Below, in pieces: positions 7,540 to 13,443 of a DNA stretch of 33,183 nucleotides (the first letter of the stretch is position 1; the number at the start of each line of letters is the position of its first letter). The DNA lies in the IMG/VR virus record IMGVR_UViG_3300030109_003755, positions 1 through 33,183 of that record; one strand, written 5' to 3'. Source of the DNA: a virus. The notes below the pieces were generated by a model that searched no databases, was not told the DNA's origin, and saw only the letters and a program-made list of their open reading frames with translations. The position numbers were made by a program, and so were the translations under genes.

Positions 7540-7641
7540 CGAGTTATTAATTATATATATTAATTATATATATTATTTATATATGTTAGTTATATAGCTG
7601 CAGCTATCCAAGGTCCCGAAACCCGAAACCCGAAACCCGAA
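7540..7641 (+). repeat. AT-rich tract followed by CCCGAAA heptamer array (copy 1)
   Basis: Positions 7540-7596 are almost pure A/T with a repeated attaattatatat word. A 14-bp palindrome ATAGCTGCAGCTAT follows at 7594-7607. Then come three full CCCGAAA units and a partial one (7615-7641). The same order, AT-rich then GC heptamers, recurs at 8185-8278. This iteron-plus-unwinding-element layout is typical of replication origins, which makes this region a candidate. No gene is seen in 7486-7688. Confidence 0.6.
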
Positions 7642-7642
7642 T

Positions 7643-7670
7643 AAAAAAAATGGCGGGTAAAACCCGCCAT
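7643..7670 (-). terminator. Intrinsic terminator after 7689-8061 genes
   Basis: ATGGCGGGT / ACCCGCCAT forms a perfect 9-bp stem with a 3-nt loop (7650-7670). Read on the - strand it is followed by eight T residues. It lies 19 nt past the stop of the 68-aa gene. The stem resembles that at 6805-6827 (both contain GGCGGG), suggesting a common origin. Confidence 0.9.
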
Positions 7671-7688
7671 CCTGGAGTAACTTTTTAA

Positions 7689-7895
7689 TTACGTATGTGT
7701 ATAGCCATCGGTAGTAATACCGAATGTCATAGGTATTTCGTCAATATGTAATATTCTTAAATCATATTCATTTTTAAACCCGATAGCCTGGTTAACCCTT
7801 TTACGAAAGTTAAAATAAGATTTATTATTTAAACTGTAATAAAATCTATTATATAATTTTTTAACAGCTTGTTGTTGCTCTTTAGTTAATTTCAT
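7689..7895 (-). CDS. Hypothetical protein (68 aa)
   Basis: Not recognised. 68 aa with a Lys/Tyr/Asn-rich helical N-terminus (KLTKEQQQAVKKLYNRFYY) and a DLRILHIDEIPMTFGITTDG C-terminal part that looks like a short beta hairpin. The start at 7895 has GGGGGT five nt upstream and overlaps the end of the upstream small gene by 14 bp. A strong terminator follows the stop. Function is unknown; position between the two heptamer arrays is its most notable trait. Confidence 0.65.
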   Translation of the reverse strand: MKLTKEQQQAVKKLYNRFYYSLNNKSYFNFRKRVNQAIGFKNEYDLRILHIDEIPMTFGITTDGYTHT

Positions 7896-8061
7896 TTTTA
7901 CCCCCGTTATTAATCTCTTTTACCAGGTCCATTTCATTAATTTTATTTTTTTCTTTACTTAACTTATCGGCCGCATTTTTTAAATTTTGCTCAAAATTAG
8001 GTTTATGGATGGCCTTTAACATTTTTTCCATTTTATCTAATTGCTGTTTTGAAAATGTCAT
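7882..8061 (-). CDS. Small charged helical protein (59 aa)
   Basis: A 59-aa frame from ATG 8061 to TAA at 7882, with AGGAG 6 nt before the start. The sequence begins MTFSKQQLDKMEKMLKAIHK and is Lys/Glu/Asn-rich throughout, consistent with a helical or coiled-coil protein. A well-formed promoter (8097-8124) lies just upstream, and the gene overlaps the 68-aa gene by 14 bp. No family was recognised. Confidence 0.65.
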   Translation of the reverse strand: MTFSKQQLDKMEKMLKAIHKPNFEQNLKNAADKLSKEKNKINEMDLVKEINNGGKNEIN

Positions 8062-8083
8062 TTTTTACTCCTGTAATTGTCAT

Positions 8084-8124
8084 TGTCATATATAGTATTA
8101 TATAGATTTTTATTATTAATACAA
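8084..8124 (-). promoter_or_regulatory. Sigma70-like promoter with ACTATATATGACA element
   Basis: On the - strand TTGTAT (8124-8119) and TATAAT (8102-8097) are separated by 16 bp. The conserved element ACTATATATGACA (8096-8084) follows immediately. The gene start at 8061 is 22 nt further on. The arrangement is nearly the same as at 12070-12112 on the + strand. Confidence 0.65.
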
Positions 8125-8139
8125 ATTATTTATTTAACA

Positions 8140-8278
8140 GGCCTGGGGCCTGGTATCCTGGGCCTGGTGTAATTTGTTGGCGTTTTTTTCGGATATTATT
8201 ATATATTGTTATATATTGTTATATTAAGGCCTGGCCCCCGAATCCCGAAACCCGAAACCCGAAACCCGAAACCCGAAA
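8140..8278 (+). repeat. GGCCTGG repeats, AT-rich tract and CCCGAAA array (copy 2)
   Basis: Four GGCCTGG heptamers (8140, 8147, 8161 and 8228) flank an AT-rich tract with direct TATATTGT repeats (about 8190-8226). They are followed by CCCGAAT and then five perfect CCCGAAA units (8237-8278). The array has the same orientation as copy 1 and lies in the 302-bp gap between divergent genes. No ORF or RNA gene was seen here. It is a candidate origin or protein-binding array. Confidence 0.65.
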
Positions 8279-8331
8279 ATAATTCCAAGAATAAAAAATT
8301 AAAGTTTGCATTATATAATAATACCGATTAG

Positions 8332-8344
8332 ACTATATAGGACA
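8332..8344 (+). promoter_or_regulatory. ACTATATAGGACA element before the gp88-like gene
   Basis: A 13-bp copy of the shared element ends 19 nt before ATG 8364. Upstream is an AT-rich stretch (TTTGCATTATATAATAATACC) with possible but ambiguous -35/-10 hexamers. Confidence 0.5.
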
Positions 8345-8363
8345 ATTACATAAGGTATTTAAA

Positions 8364-9029
8364 ATGCTTACAACAACAATATATAAAAAAAATATTCATT
8401 CATTAGATGAATATAAATTTCAAATATTAAAGAATAGTACCAATATTAAATTAGGAAAAAAAGTAACTAAAGGTAAATATTCAAATTATAAATTTAAAAC
8501 TTTAACTTTAATTGAGCGGGAAACTTGCCCGCCAGATTGCTATCATTGGAATGATTGCTATGGTAATAATATGCCCTTTGCTCATCGAATGAGTAATAAA
8601 GACCAGAATTTATTACAAAAAAGAATTTATAACGAATTATTAAATTCTACTAATCAATTATTATTAATTCGATTGCACGTCCTGGGTGATTTTTTCAATG
8701 TTAAATATGTAAAATTCTGGTCTATAATGTTAAATACATTTAAGAATATTGCTATTTATGGTTATACAGCAAATAATATAAATTCAAATTTCAAAATTTC
8801 CAGGGATATAGCAAAAGAGATTATTAAATTAAATTATAGCGAAAATTCACACATAAGATTTAGTAATGATTTAACAAATAAGTTTTCTGCGAATTCGTAC
8901 GAATTACAAAAACCAAATAAAAACCAGGCTATATTATGCCCAGTACAAGAAAACAAGACCGACAATTGCGGCACGTGCGGCCTTTGTTGGAATCAAAATC
9001 AAAAACCAATAATATTTAAAACTCATTAA
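8364..9029 (+). CDS. Phage gp88-like Cys-rich protein
   Basis: 221 aa. The layout matches the phage/plasmid family named after mycobacteriophage gene product 88. It has an N-terminal cysteine cluster, TCPPDCYHWNDCYG (about residues 54-67), a central RLHVLGDFFNVKYVKFW, the short GYTA, and a C-terminal cluster CPVQENKTDNCGTCGLCW. The cysteines suggest a bound metal; the biochemical role of the family is not established. Translation starts at ATG 8364; the upstream AAGG is close to the consensus distance. Base composition is more AT-rich than that of the structural genes. It forms a two-gene + strand unit with 9044-9334, inside a region otherwise read on the - strand. Confidence 0.65.
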   Translation: MLTTTIYKKNIHSLDEYKFQILKNSTNIKLGKKVTKGKYSNYKFKTLTLIERETCPPDCYHWNDCYGNNMPFAHRMSNKDQNLLQKRIYNELLNSTNQLLLIRLHVLGDFFNVKYVKFWSIMLNTFKNIAIYGYTANNINSNFKISRDIAKEIIKLNYSENSHIRFSNDLTNKFSANSYELQKPNKNQAILCPVQENKTDNCGTCGLCWNQNQKPIIFKTH

Positions 9030-9043
9030 GGAAGGATGAAACA

Positions 9044-9334
9044 ATGTATTTTCAAGAATTATACAATGGCAAAATAAATTCAAAAGAAATTTGCCAGGTA
9101 ATTATTACTGAGATAGAGAACCAATTAGAATTATATAGAGACGATGGCTGGCAAGATACCCCAAATTACGAAGATTTAGAATTTGTCTTAAATGAATTGT
9201 TAAATATTGTTAATAAATCGGCAAAATTTCCTTATCAATTAGAATTACATACTGCCGCAAAAGATTTATATCAAAATAATATAATTGAAAATATTGAAGA
9301 TATAGCATTTAAAAATCATTTTTATGGGGCATAA
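9044..9334 (+). CDS. Small acidic hypothetical protein (96 aa)
   Basis: 96 aa, acidic and predicted helical (ICQVIITEIENQLELYRDDGW, DLEFVLNELLNIVNKSAKF). GGAAGG lies 8 nt before the ATG. It follows the gp88-like gene by 14 nt and ends inside an intrinsic terminator, so the two genes form one transcript. No family recognised. An anti-host or nucleic-acid-mimic role would fit an acidic early protein but is only a guess. Confidence 0.65.
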   Translation: MYFQELYNGKINSKEICQVIITEIENQLELYRDDGWQDTPNYEDLEFVLNELLNIVNKSAKFPYQLELHTAAKDLYQNNIIENIEDIAFKNHFYGA

Positions 9335-9347
9335 GGCCCCTTTTTTT
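9326..9347 (+). terminator. Intrinsic terminator overlapping the stop codon
   Basis: GGGGC / GCCCC stem (9326-9330 and 9336-9340) with a 5-nt loop that contains the TAA stop of the preceding gene, followed by seven T residues. Confidence 0.8.
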
Positions 9348-9358
9348 AATTCCAACAT

Positions 9359-9793
9359 TCATTGTCCGTTATCCTTATGAGCTCCTGTTATTGTTTCCAG
9401 GTGCTTGATCCCCGATTCCCGAATCGCCCCGAAAATATCCCCGATTCCCGAACCCGAAACCTTGATTATAGGCTCTGTATTTAGTCCATTAGTAGCCAAT
9501 TCCCGAGCATCATTGCCCCGAAATAAAAATAGGCTACCCTCCCCGACCCGTTGAACCAAGATGTAAGCTAATCCATTATTGAGAGAATACTTGGTATTCC
9601 AGGCGATTTGATTTGGAGAAAGTCTAATTTTATTAGCTTTTGTTAGCTTTAATTCAATCCAAAAAGCAAGACCATTCCATATTATATGAACATCAGGCAC
9701 ACCTCCATCCATACGATTTTCTATTCGTGTGGCATAACAATCATGAGGTAAATTTTTTTTAACTTTTAGCCAAAGATTTTTTTCGGTTGTCAT
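9359..9793 (-). CDS. VRR-NUC/PD-(D/E)XK family nuclease
   Basis: 144 aa. The active-site pattern is visible: E25, then GGVPDVHII (Asp34), FWIELKL (E47-x-K49) and SPNQIAW (Gln62), as in VRR-NUC and related Holliday-junction or Mrr-type nucleases. Such phage enzymes are thought to resolve branched DNA before packaging. It overlaps the terS gene by 35 bp, so the two are co-transcribed. The C-terminal third is encoded by DNA unusually rich in CCCGAA/CCCCGAT words (about 9405-9470), like the heptamer arrays upstream, which yields a Gly/Ser/Ile-rich segment (KVSGSGIGDIFGAIRESGI). Confidence 0.75.
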   Translation of the reverse strand: MTTEKNLWLKVKKNLPHDCYATRIENRMDGGVPDVHIIWNGLAFWIELKLTKANKIRLSPNQIAWNTKYSLNNGLAYILVQRVGEGSLFLFRGNDARELATNGLNTEPIIKVSGSGIGDIFGAIRESGIKHLETITGAHKDNGQ

Positions 9794-10280
9794 CTGTTAC
9801 TGTTTTATAATCGCCCTCGATAAACACCTGGGGATATTGTTTTTGTAAATCTGCAAGTCTAGCTACAATCTCGTCCCTAGACAAATTATCAAGTGTATGG
9901 ACGTTTTCTCTTCTGTCAGTAGTCAAACCACCTAAGGCACTTCGTATTTTTTCAGCATTTACAGCCGAGCTATATTGTGCTTTAGACTCTGCCCCATGAC
10001 TTAAATCGTGAAACCTTTTAAGCTGACCCATTAATGTAACACCATATTTTCTTTCTCTTAGTTGTCTTAACTCATTAATATATTCAACAACATGAGGATA
10101 TTTTTTCACATTTAACAATTTAGATGCATGTACATATGCAGAATTTTCATGATAACCGCTACGAATAGCACATTCTTTATTGGTATAAATGCCCTCTACA
10201 TAAAGCTCTGCAAAGGTTTTCTGTCTGTTGGTCAAAAGTCTATTATGATTTTTTTCGATTTTAACAATAGTTTTCTGCAT
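9759..10280 (-). CDS. terS: Terminase small subunit
   Basis: 173 aa. The N-terminus has the small-terminase helix-turn-helix pattern: LTNRQKTFAELYVEGIYTNK then AIRSGYHENSAYVHASKLL (about 16-58). A helical oligomerisation region follows (EYINELRQLRERKYGV onward), and the C-terminal tail is polar. TerS recognises the packaging site on DNA and recruits TerL. It is paired with a nuclease gene rather than with terL. ATG 10280 has no strong Shine-Dalgarno. A possible promoter with TATTAT/TTATAA lies just upstream, and a further - strand promoter-like site lies at about 10550-10529. Confidence 0.75.
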   Translation of the reverse strand: MQKTIVKIEKNHNRLLTNRQKTFAELYVEGIYTNKECAIRSGYHENSAYVHASKLLNVKKYPHVVEYINELRQLRERKYGVTLMGQLKRFHDLSHGAESKAQYSSAVNAEKIRSALGGLTTDRRENVHTLDNLSRDEIVARLADLQKQYPQVFIEGDYKTVTDDNRKKSLAKS

Positions 10281-10352
10281 GACTTTATTTATAATACAAT
10301 TTCTAAAGATAAGTAAAACAAAAAAAGAAAAAACGTCAATGCGTCAGATTAG

Positions 10353-10457
10353 AAGTGTCATAAACGTCCTAAATTATAAGAGAAGTGTCCTAAAGATATT
10401 TGAGGCTATATATACGTTATAAGGTAGTTCGTGGCGTTTAGGACACTTAGGACACTT
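10353..10457. repeat. Cluster of AAGTGTCCTAA direct and inverted repeats
   Basis: AAGTGTCATAA (10353), CGTCCTAAA (10365-10373) and AAGTGTCCTAAA (10383-10394) are followed by TTTAGGACACTT (10437-10448) and TTAGGACACTT (10447-10457), the inverted form. The 12-bp arms at 10383 and 10437 are exact. This lies between terS and the oppositely read gene at 10584. It may be an operator, a packaging (pac) site or an iteron set. No ORF was found in 10281-10583. Confidence 0.7.
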
Positions 10458-10528
10458 AATTTTAAATTTTTTTTAAAAAATAAAATCTTTCTGAGTAGTG
10501 TATTAAGTGACTAAAATATTAATGCTTG

Positions 10529-10545
10529 TGTCCTATGTAGTATTA
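10529..10545 (-). promoter_or_regulatory. ACTACATAGGACA element, - strand
   Basis: On the - strand the sequence reads TAATACTACATAGGACA with CATAAT overlapping as a possible -10. It points toward terS, 248 nt away, so any transcript would have a long leader containing the GTGTCCTAA repeats. The same stretch on the + strand is just upstream of gene 10584. Confidence 0.45.
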
Positions 10546-10583
10546 TGGTAGTCTTAATTAAATTTAACTACATGGAGAGTAAT

Positions 10584-10874
10584 ATGACAATTTACCCATC
10601 ACATAAACATATTAATGTTGATGTAAAAATTCCAGGAGATTGGTCAAACTTATCTTATCATAATGATGTTTGTCCAAGTTTCGGGGTTCATGGTTTACAG
10701 ATATTTGTTTGTGATCAAGAGACTCGTGATGCTGAGGGTTTTGGAGAAAAGTATACAATCATGATTGAGGAATATTATGGAGAAGACAGAGAGCCACTTC
10801 TTTCGACTAATGATTGGAATAAAGTTTTAGAATTTGTAAATAACCAAGGAGAAAAAAATGAAATTAGAACTTAA
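10584..10874 (+). CDS. Hypothetical protein (96 aa), first gene of + strand cluster
   Basis: The frame is open from 10545, but ATG 10584 is preferred: GGAG lies 6 nt before it in the leader ACATGGAGAGTAAT, which closely resembles leaders of the 7145 and 7416 genes. The 96-aa product (MTIYPSHKHINVDVKIPG) is acidic with beta-strand character (LQIFVCDQETRD, KYTIMIEEYYGEDREP). Two cysteines are present. No family recognised. It overlaps the next gene by 17 bp. Confidence 0.65.
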   Translation: MTIYPSHKHINVDVKIPGDWSNLSYHNDVCPSFGVHGLQIFVCDQETRDAEGFGEKYTIMIEEYYGEDREPLLSTNDWNKVLEFVNNQGEKNEIRT

Positions 10875-11343
10875 AAATATAACTTACTACAAGCAAGGAT
10901 CTGAAGAGACACCTTGTTACAATGCAGATGTTTACATTAATGGTAAAAAAGCGATCCATGTTTCTAATAATGGATGTGGTGGTAGTGATTCTCAATATAT
11001 GCATGAACCATTTACTTTTAAAGATTTAATGGAGGTTCAAGATTATTTACATAAGAAAAGTAAAATAGATCACGAACCATTAGAGTCCTGGTGCTGGGAT
11101 CAAGTTTATGATGACGTTGATAAGAAATCATTAAAGAAAGAACTTCAGAAAAAATATCTTTGTGTCGTGCAAGATGATTATAAGGATGAAAGGTTTTTAA
11201 TGTCCTGGAAAAGGAGGGGTAAGGATTTTGATGAATCTTTTCAAAAGTATTTAGTTGCTAAGGAGCCTGACCTGGTGGGTAAATGTTTAAACTTTTTACC
11301 ATTTGATAAGGCCTGGAAAATTTATGAAGAGGTAACATCATGA
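10858..11343 (+). CDS. Hypothetical protein (161 aa)
   Basis: 161 aa, charged, with a beta-rich N-terminus (ITYYKQGSEETPCYNADVYI, GKKAIHVSNNGCGGSDSQY) and a helical C-terminus (KKSLKKELQKKYL, FDKAWKIYEEV). The N-terminal half resembles phage proteins of unknown role that begin with a short nucleic-acid or ligand-binding-like strand set, but I cannot name a family. AAGGAG lies 7 nt before the ATG. It overlaps both neighbours and is part of the small-gene string. Confidence 0.65.
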   Translation: MKLELKNITYYKQGSEETPCYNADVYINGKKAIHVSNNGCGGSDSQYMHEPFTFKDLMEVQDYLHKKSKIDHEPLESWCWDQVYDDVDKKSLKKELQKKYLCVVQDDYKDERFLMSWKRRGKDFDESFQKYLVAKEPDLVGKCLNFLPFDKAWKIYEEVTS

Positions 11344-11549
11344 GAAATAATCCTGACGATATAGCTAATCAATTTATTAATTCTTTAAAAAAAGAATTAA
11401 AAAAACTAGAAAAAGAAACTGATTATGCAACCTATGATGATTACGATCATGAAGAGCATGATGATTTAAATGTTTTCTTCGATCGTGGTCGTAATGTTTT
11501 AGCTTGGAATATTTTAAATAAAATAAAGCATTATGAAAAAATGGAGTAA
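11340..11549 (+). CDS. Small acidic/coiled hypothetical protein (69 aa)
   Basis: 69 aa starting in an ATGA overlap with the previous stop. The N-terminus is a Lys-rich helix (FINSLKKELKKLEKETD), followed by a dense acidic patch (YDDYDHEEHDDLN) and a second helix. No family recognised; translation coupling supports expression. Confidence 0.6.
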   Translation: MRNNPDDIANQFINSLKKELKKLEKETDYATYDDYDHEEHDDLNVFFDRGRNVLAWNILNKIKHYEKME

Positions 11550-11553
11550 CATC

Positions 11554-11736
11554 ATGAACAGAATAGATAAATTAGTTGAGATTTATAACAAGTGGGGGAA
11601 TGCTAATGGCATTTCTCCATTACCTAGTGCCGATGATTTAAGGTTCGATGGTCTAAATGGTCGCAGAAATTTGACCAACATACAAATTCAATGGCTTGAT
11701 AGATTCTGCCGAGTATGGGATAAAAGTAATGGGTAA
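11554..11736 (+). CDS. Hypothetical protein (60 aa)
   Basis: ATG 11554 is chosen over 11533 because GGAG lies 7 nt upstream, in the tail of the previous gene. 60 aa (MNRIDKLVEIYNKWGNANG) with a helical start and a Trp-containing C-terminus (IQWLDRFCRVWDKSNG). The pattern NGRRNLTNIQIQWLDRFCRVWD suggests a small helical protein. Function unknown. Confidence 0.6.
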   Translation: MNRIDKLVEIYNKWGNANGISPLPSADDLRFDGLNGRRNLTNIQIQWLDRFCRVWDKSNG

Positions 11737-11938
11737 AGTAAAGCAAATGATGATGGATCAAGAAGTTAAATTTTGGGACATAGCTCTATCAACTTTGTTG
11801 GAATCCGAAAGACGTATTGAATTTGTGACTAAAATGATGCCGCATTTTCATTTAATGAGACCGATGTCAGACCAGGAGATTTATGGAGAATTGTCTAATG
11901 CCTGGAGTGAACATCAATCTAATTATGCTGAGGAATGA
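11729..11938 (+). CDS. Hypothetical protein (69 aa)
   Basis: A TTG at 11696 opens the frame, but ATG 11729, overlapping the previous stop by 8 bp, is the likelier start. 69 aa with Met-rich helical segments (KQMMMDQEVKFWDIALSTLL, VTKMMPHFHLMRPMSD). No family recognised. It is the last gene before a terminator at 12029-12060. Confidence 0.55.
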   Translation: MGKVKQMMMDQEVKFWDIALSTLLESERRIEFVTKMMPHFHLMRPMSDQEIYGELSNAWSEHQSNYAEE

Positions 11939-12028
11939 CTTGACCAATAATTTTTGAAAGTTTAAAAATTTACCATCTGCATACCTCCATGTAATTGTCA
12001 AATACACTATGCAGTTTGGTTAGGAAAA

Positions 12029-12060
12029 AGAGCTAGGATTAATTTTCTGGCTCTTTTTTT
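12029..12060 (+). terminator. Intrinsic terminator of the 10584-11938 string
   Basis: AGAGCTAG / CTGGCTCT makes an 8-bp stem with one G-U pair and a 10-nt AT-rich loop, extended by A-T pairs and followed by at least seven T residues. A separate 7-bp inverted repeat CTGCATA/TATGCAG lies upstream (11977-12014). Confidence 0.85.
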
Positions 12061-12069
12061 ATTTTAATG

Positions 12070-12112
12070 TTGTACTTTTTTATTTACATATTATATAATA
12101 CTACATATGACA
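12070..12112 (+). promoter_or_regulatory. Sigma70-like promoter with ACTACATATGACA element
   Basis: TTGTAC (12070-12075) and a perfect TATAAT (12094-12099) are spaced by 18 bp. The 13-bp shared element ACTACATATGACA follows at 12100-12112, 30 nt before ATG 12143. It should start the second part of the small-gene string. Confidence 0.7.
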
Positions 12113-12142
12113 AACTAACAAACCTAACCAATGGAGGTAATT

Positions 12143-12570
12143 ATGGGTTTAGATATGAACTTAATAGGTCATCACTATAATACTGCTTATAAGGATGATG
12201 TCCCGAGACCAAAATTAGACGATAAATATGATATTGAATCAATGAACGTTGATCTTGGTTATTGGAGAAAACATGCAGATTTGCATGGTTATATTGTTAA
12301 AACTTTTGCTAATGTCAGAAGATAGAATTATCTGAAAAAGATTTAGATAAGATTATCATGGCAATTCGTGAAGATAAATTAGTTAAAGATCATTCGGGTT
12401 TTTTCTTCGGCAATTCTACCGAATTTGGATATTATGGAAAAGAAGAAAAGGCTAATGCCATTTCAACTTTCGAAAGAGCAAAGACTTTTTTGCAAGAGGG
12501 CGAGAAGATGATCAAGGAATGTAATTTATTTATGCATCCTAGATATGTCTATTATCAAGCATCCTGGTAA
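12143..12570 (+). pseudogene. Frameshifted conserved phage protein (MGLDM...GYWRK...SGFFFG)
   Basis: Two frames together spell one protein. ATG 12143 (after GGAGG) gives MGLDMNLIGHHYN...DLGYWRKHADLHGYIVKTFANV and then stops at 12325. The -1 frame continues as CQKIELSEKDLDKIIMAIRED and ends HSGFFFGNSTEFGYYGKEEK...RAKTFLQEG at 12570. Small phage proteins with MGLDM, YWRK..(D/N).(H/I)H, CQ.IeLs and SGFFFG in this order form a single family of unknown function. The break lies at about 12310-12316, without an obvious slippery heptamer. A one-base deletion, assembly error or programmed shift are all possible. The second half could also be made alone from ATG 12358, but no ribosome site precedes it. 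Confidence 0.65.
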
Positions 12571-12576
12571 GCTATC

Positions 12577-12792
12577 ATGAAAGTAATATTTGAAACTGAA
12601 GATGCAAGGTTCGTGATCCCTAATGGAAAAGATCCTTACATCGAGGTTCGATGTTATGAGTGTGGGGGTCATGGTTATACTCCCACACAACATGACTTAT
12701 TGAACTGTAAAACTTGCAATGGCAATGGATCAATTTTTTATAATAACAATGGAGATAATGATGAATCAAGTTATAGAATTACAATCGTATAA
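12577..12792 (+). CDS. Small DnaJ-type zinc-finger protein (71 aa)
   Basis: 71 aa. Two CxxCxGxG-type knuckles are visible: CYECGGHGY (about 27-35) and CKTCNGNGS (44-52). They are spaced as in one zinc site of the DnaJ cysteine-rich domain. The N-terminus (MKVIFETEDARFVIPNGKDPY) reads as beta strands and the tail is acidic and Asn-rich. Such stand-alone fingers are common in phages; the partner is unknown. It begins 6 nt after the frameshifted gene and overlaps the next gene by 32 bp. Confidence 0.75.
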   Translation: MKVIFETEDARFVIPNGKDPYIEVRCYECGGHGYTPTQHDLLNCKTCNGNGSIFYNNNGDNDESSYRITIV

Positions 12793-13228
12793 TTACGTAC
12801 CAATCCAACAAACATATGACAGAAATGCAGTGCTGAACAAAATGGTCGGCACTCATTTTTTTGGATCGATTGATGGTATATCCTTAGAAGAGCTGACAGA
12901 AATATTTGGCACACCGATTTATAGTGATGACAATAAAACTAATGTGCAATGGCTAATTGAATTTGAGGATGGATTATTAGCTACCATTTACGATTATAAC
13001 CAGGACATAAAAGACATCAAAAACGAAAAAGTAATTTGGTGTGTAGGCGGCCATGACATAAGAATTATGGATCGTGTCTATAAGTTAACAAAAATAGATC
13101 ATAAGATGACTTATCATCAGGCATTAGTAACAATGGAAAAAGCAATGCTAATGATGAAAAGCCGTAATGTCCCATTCAATTACGACCGATTGGATATAGC
13201 CTGGTCTAAGATTCAGCGAGGTGTGTAA
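12761..13228 (+). CDS. Hypothetical protein (155 aa)
   Basis: The frame opens at 12719, but ATG 12761 is 6 nt after GGAG and is a more likely start (12758 is also possible). The sequence NKMVGTHFFGSIDGISLEELTEIFGTPIYSDDNKTNVQWLIEF reads as an alpha/beta fold: a Glu-containing helix, strands with WLIEFEDGLLATIYDY, and IWCVGGHDIRIMD. It resembles small phage proteins of unknown function in which a GTP/S-D-D-x-K-x-x-V-x-W-x-I-x-F string is conserved. No catalytic motif identified. Confidence 0.65.
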   Translation: MNQVIELQSYNYVPIQQTYDRNAVLNKMVGTHFFGSIDGISLEELTEIFGTPIYSDDNKTNVQWLIEFEDGLLATIYDYNQDIKDIKNEKVIWCVGGHDIRIMDRVYKLTKIDHKMTYHQALVTMEKAMLMMKSRNVPFNYDRLDIAWSKIQRGV

Positions 13229-13443
13229 TGACATTACAAAAACGAATCAATCATTTACGATGTCTATATGAGGAGCATGATAGATTAACAAATACATCCA
13301 AGGACAAAATTGCAAATGCCGAATATCGTGGTGTAATGTTAGGTCTTGATATGGTTATAGACTTAGCCGAATCAATAAAAGAATTTGAGACTGATATAAA
13401 AAAAATAAAAGGCAAAGGTTCCAGGAGCTGGTGGCATGTTTAA
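13228..13443 (+). CDS. Small helical hypothetical protein (71 aa)
   Basis: 71 aa starting in a TAATG overlap. Predicted two-helix hairpin: QKRINHLRCLYEEHDRLTN and DMVIDLAESIKEFETDIKKIKGK. The spacing IANAEYRGVMLGL fits the turn. The C-terminus is SRSWWHV. No family recognised; possibly a coiled-coil dimer. Confidence 0.6.
   Translation: MTLQKRINHLRCLYEEHDRLTNTSKDKIANAEYRGVMLGLDMVIDLAESIKEFETDIKKIKGKGSRSWWHV

Noticed and set aside
7615-8278. CCCGAAA arrays as a CRISPR array
   Set aside because: The units are 7 bp and directly abutting, with no spacers and no cas genes.
8062-8363. tRNA or structured small RNA in the intergenic region
   Set aside because: No cloverleaf or conserved tRNA loop sequences; the hairpins visible are explained by GGCCTGG and heptamer repeats.
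10529-10545. TAATAC start of an element read as a T7-type promoter
   Set aside because: Only the first six bases agree with the T7 promoter; other copies differ there and overlap a sigma70 -10. No phage RNA polymerase gene is visible.
11960-12014. Possible - strand leader peptide (GGAGGT then a six-codon ORF)
   Set aside because: The ORF is only a few codons long and leads into no - strand gene. The inverted repeat CTGCATA/TATGCAG may be a decayed element.
13425-13440. GCTGGTGG identical to the E. coli Chi site
   Set aside because: A single 8-mer in a coding sequence is expected by chance, and Chi sequences differ between bacteria.
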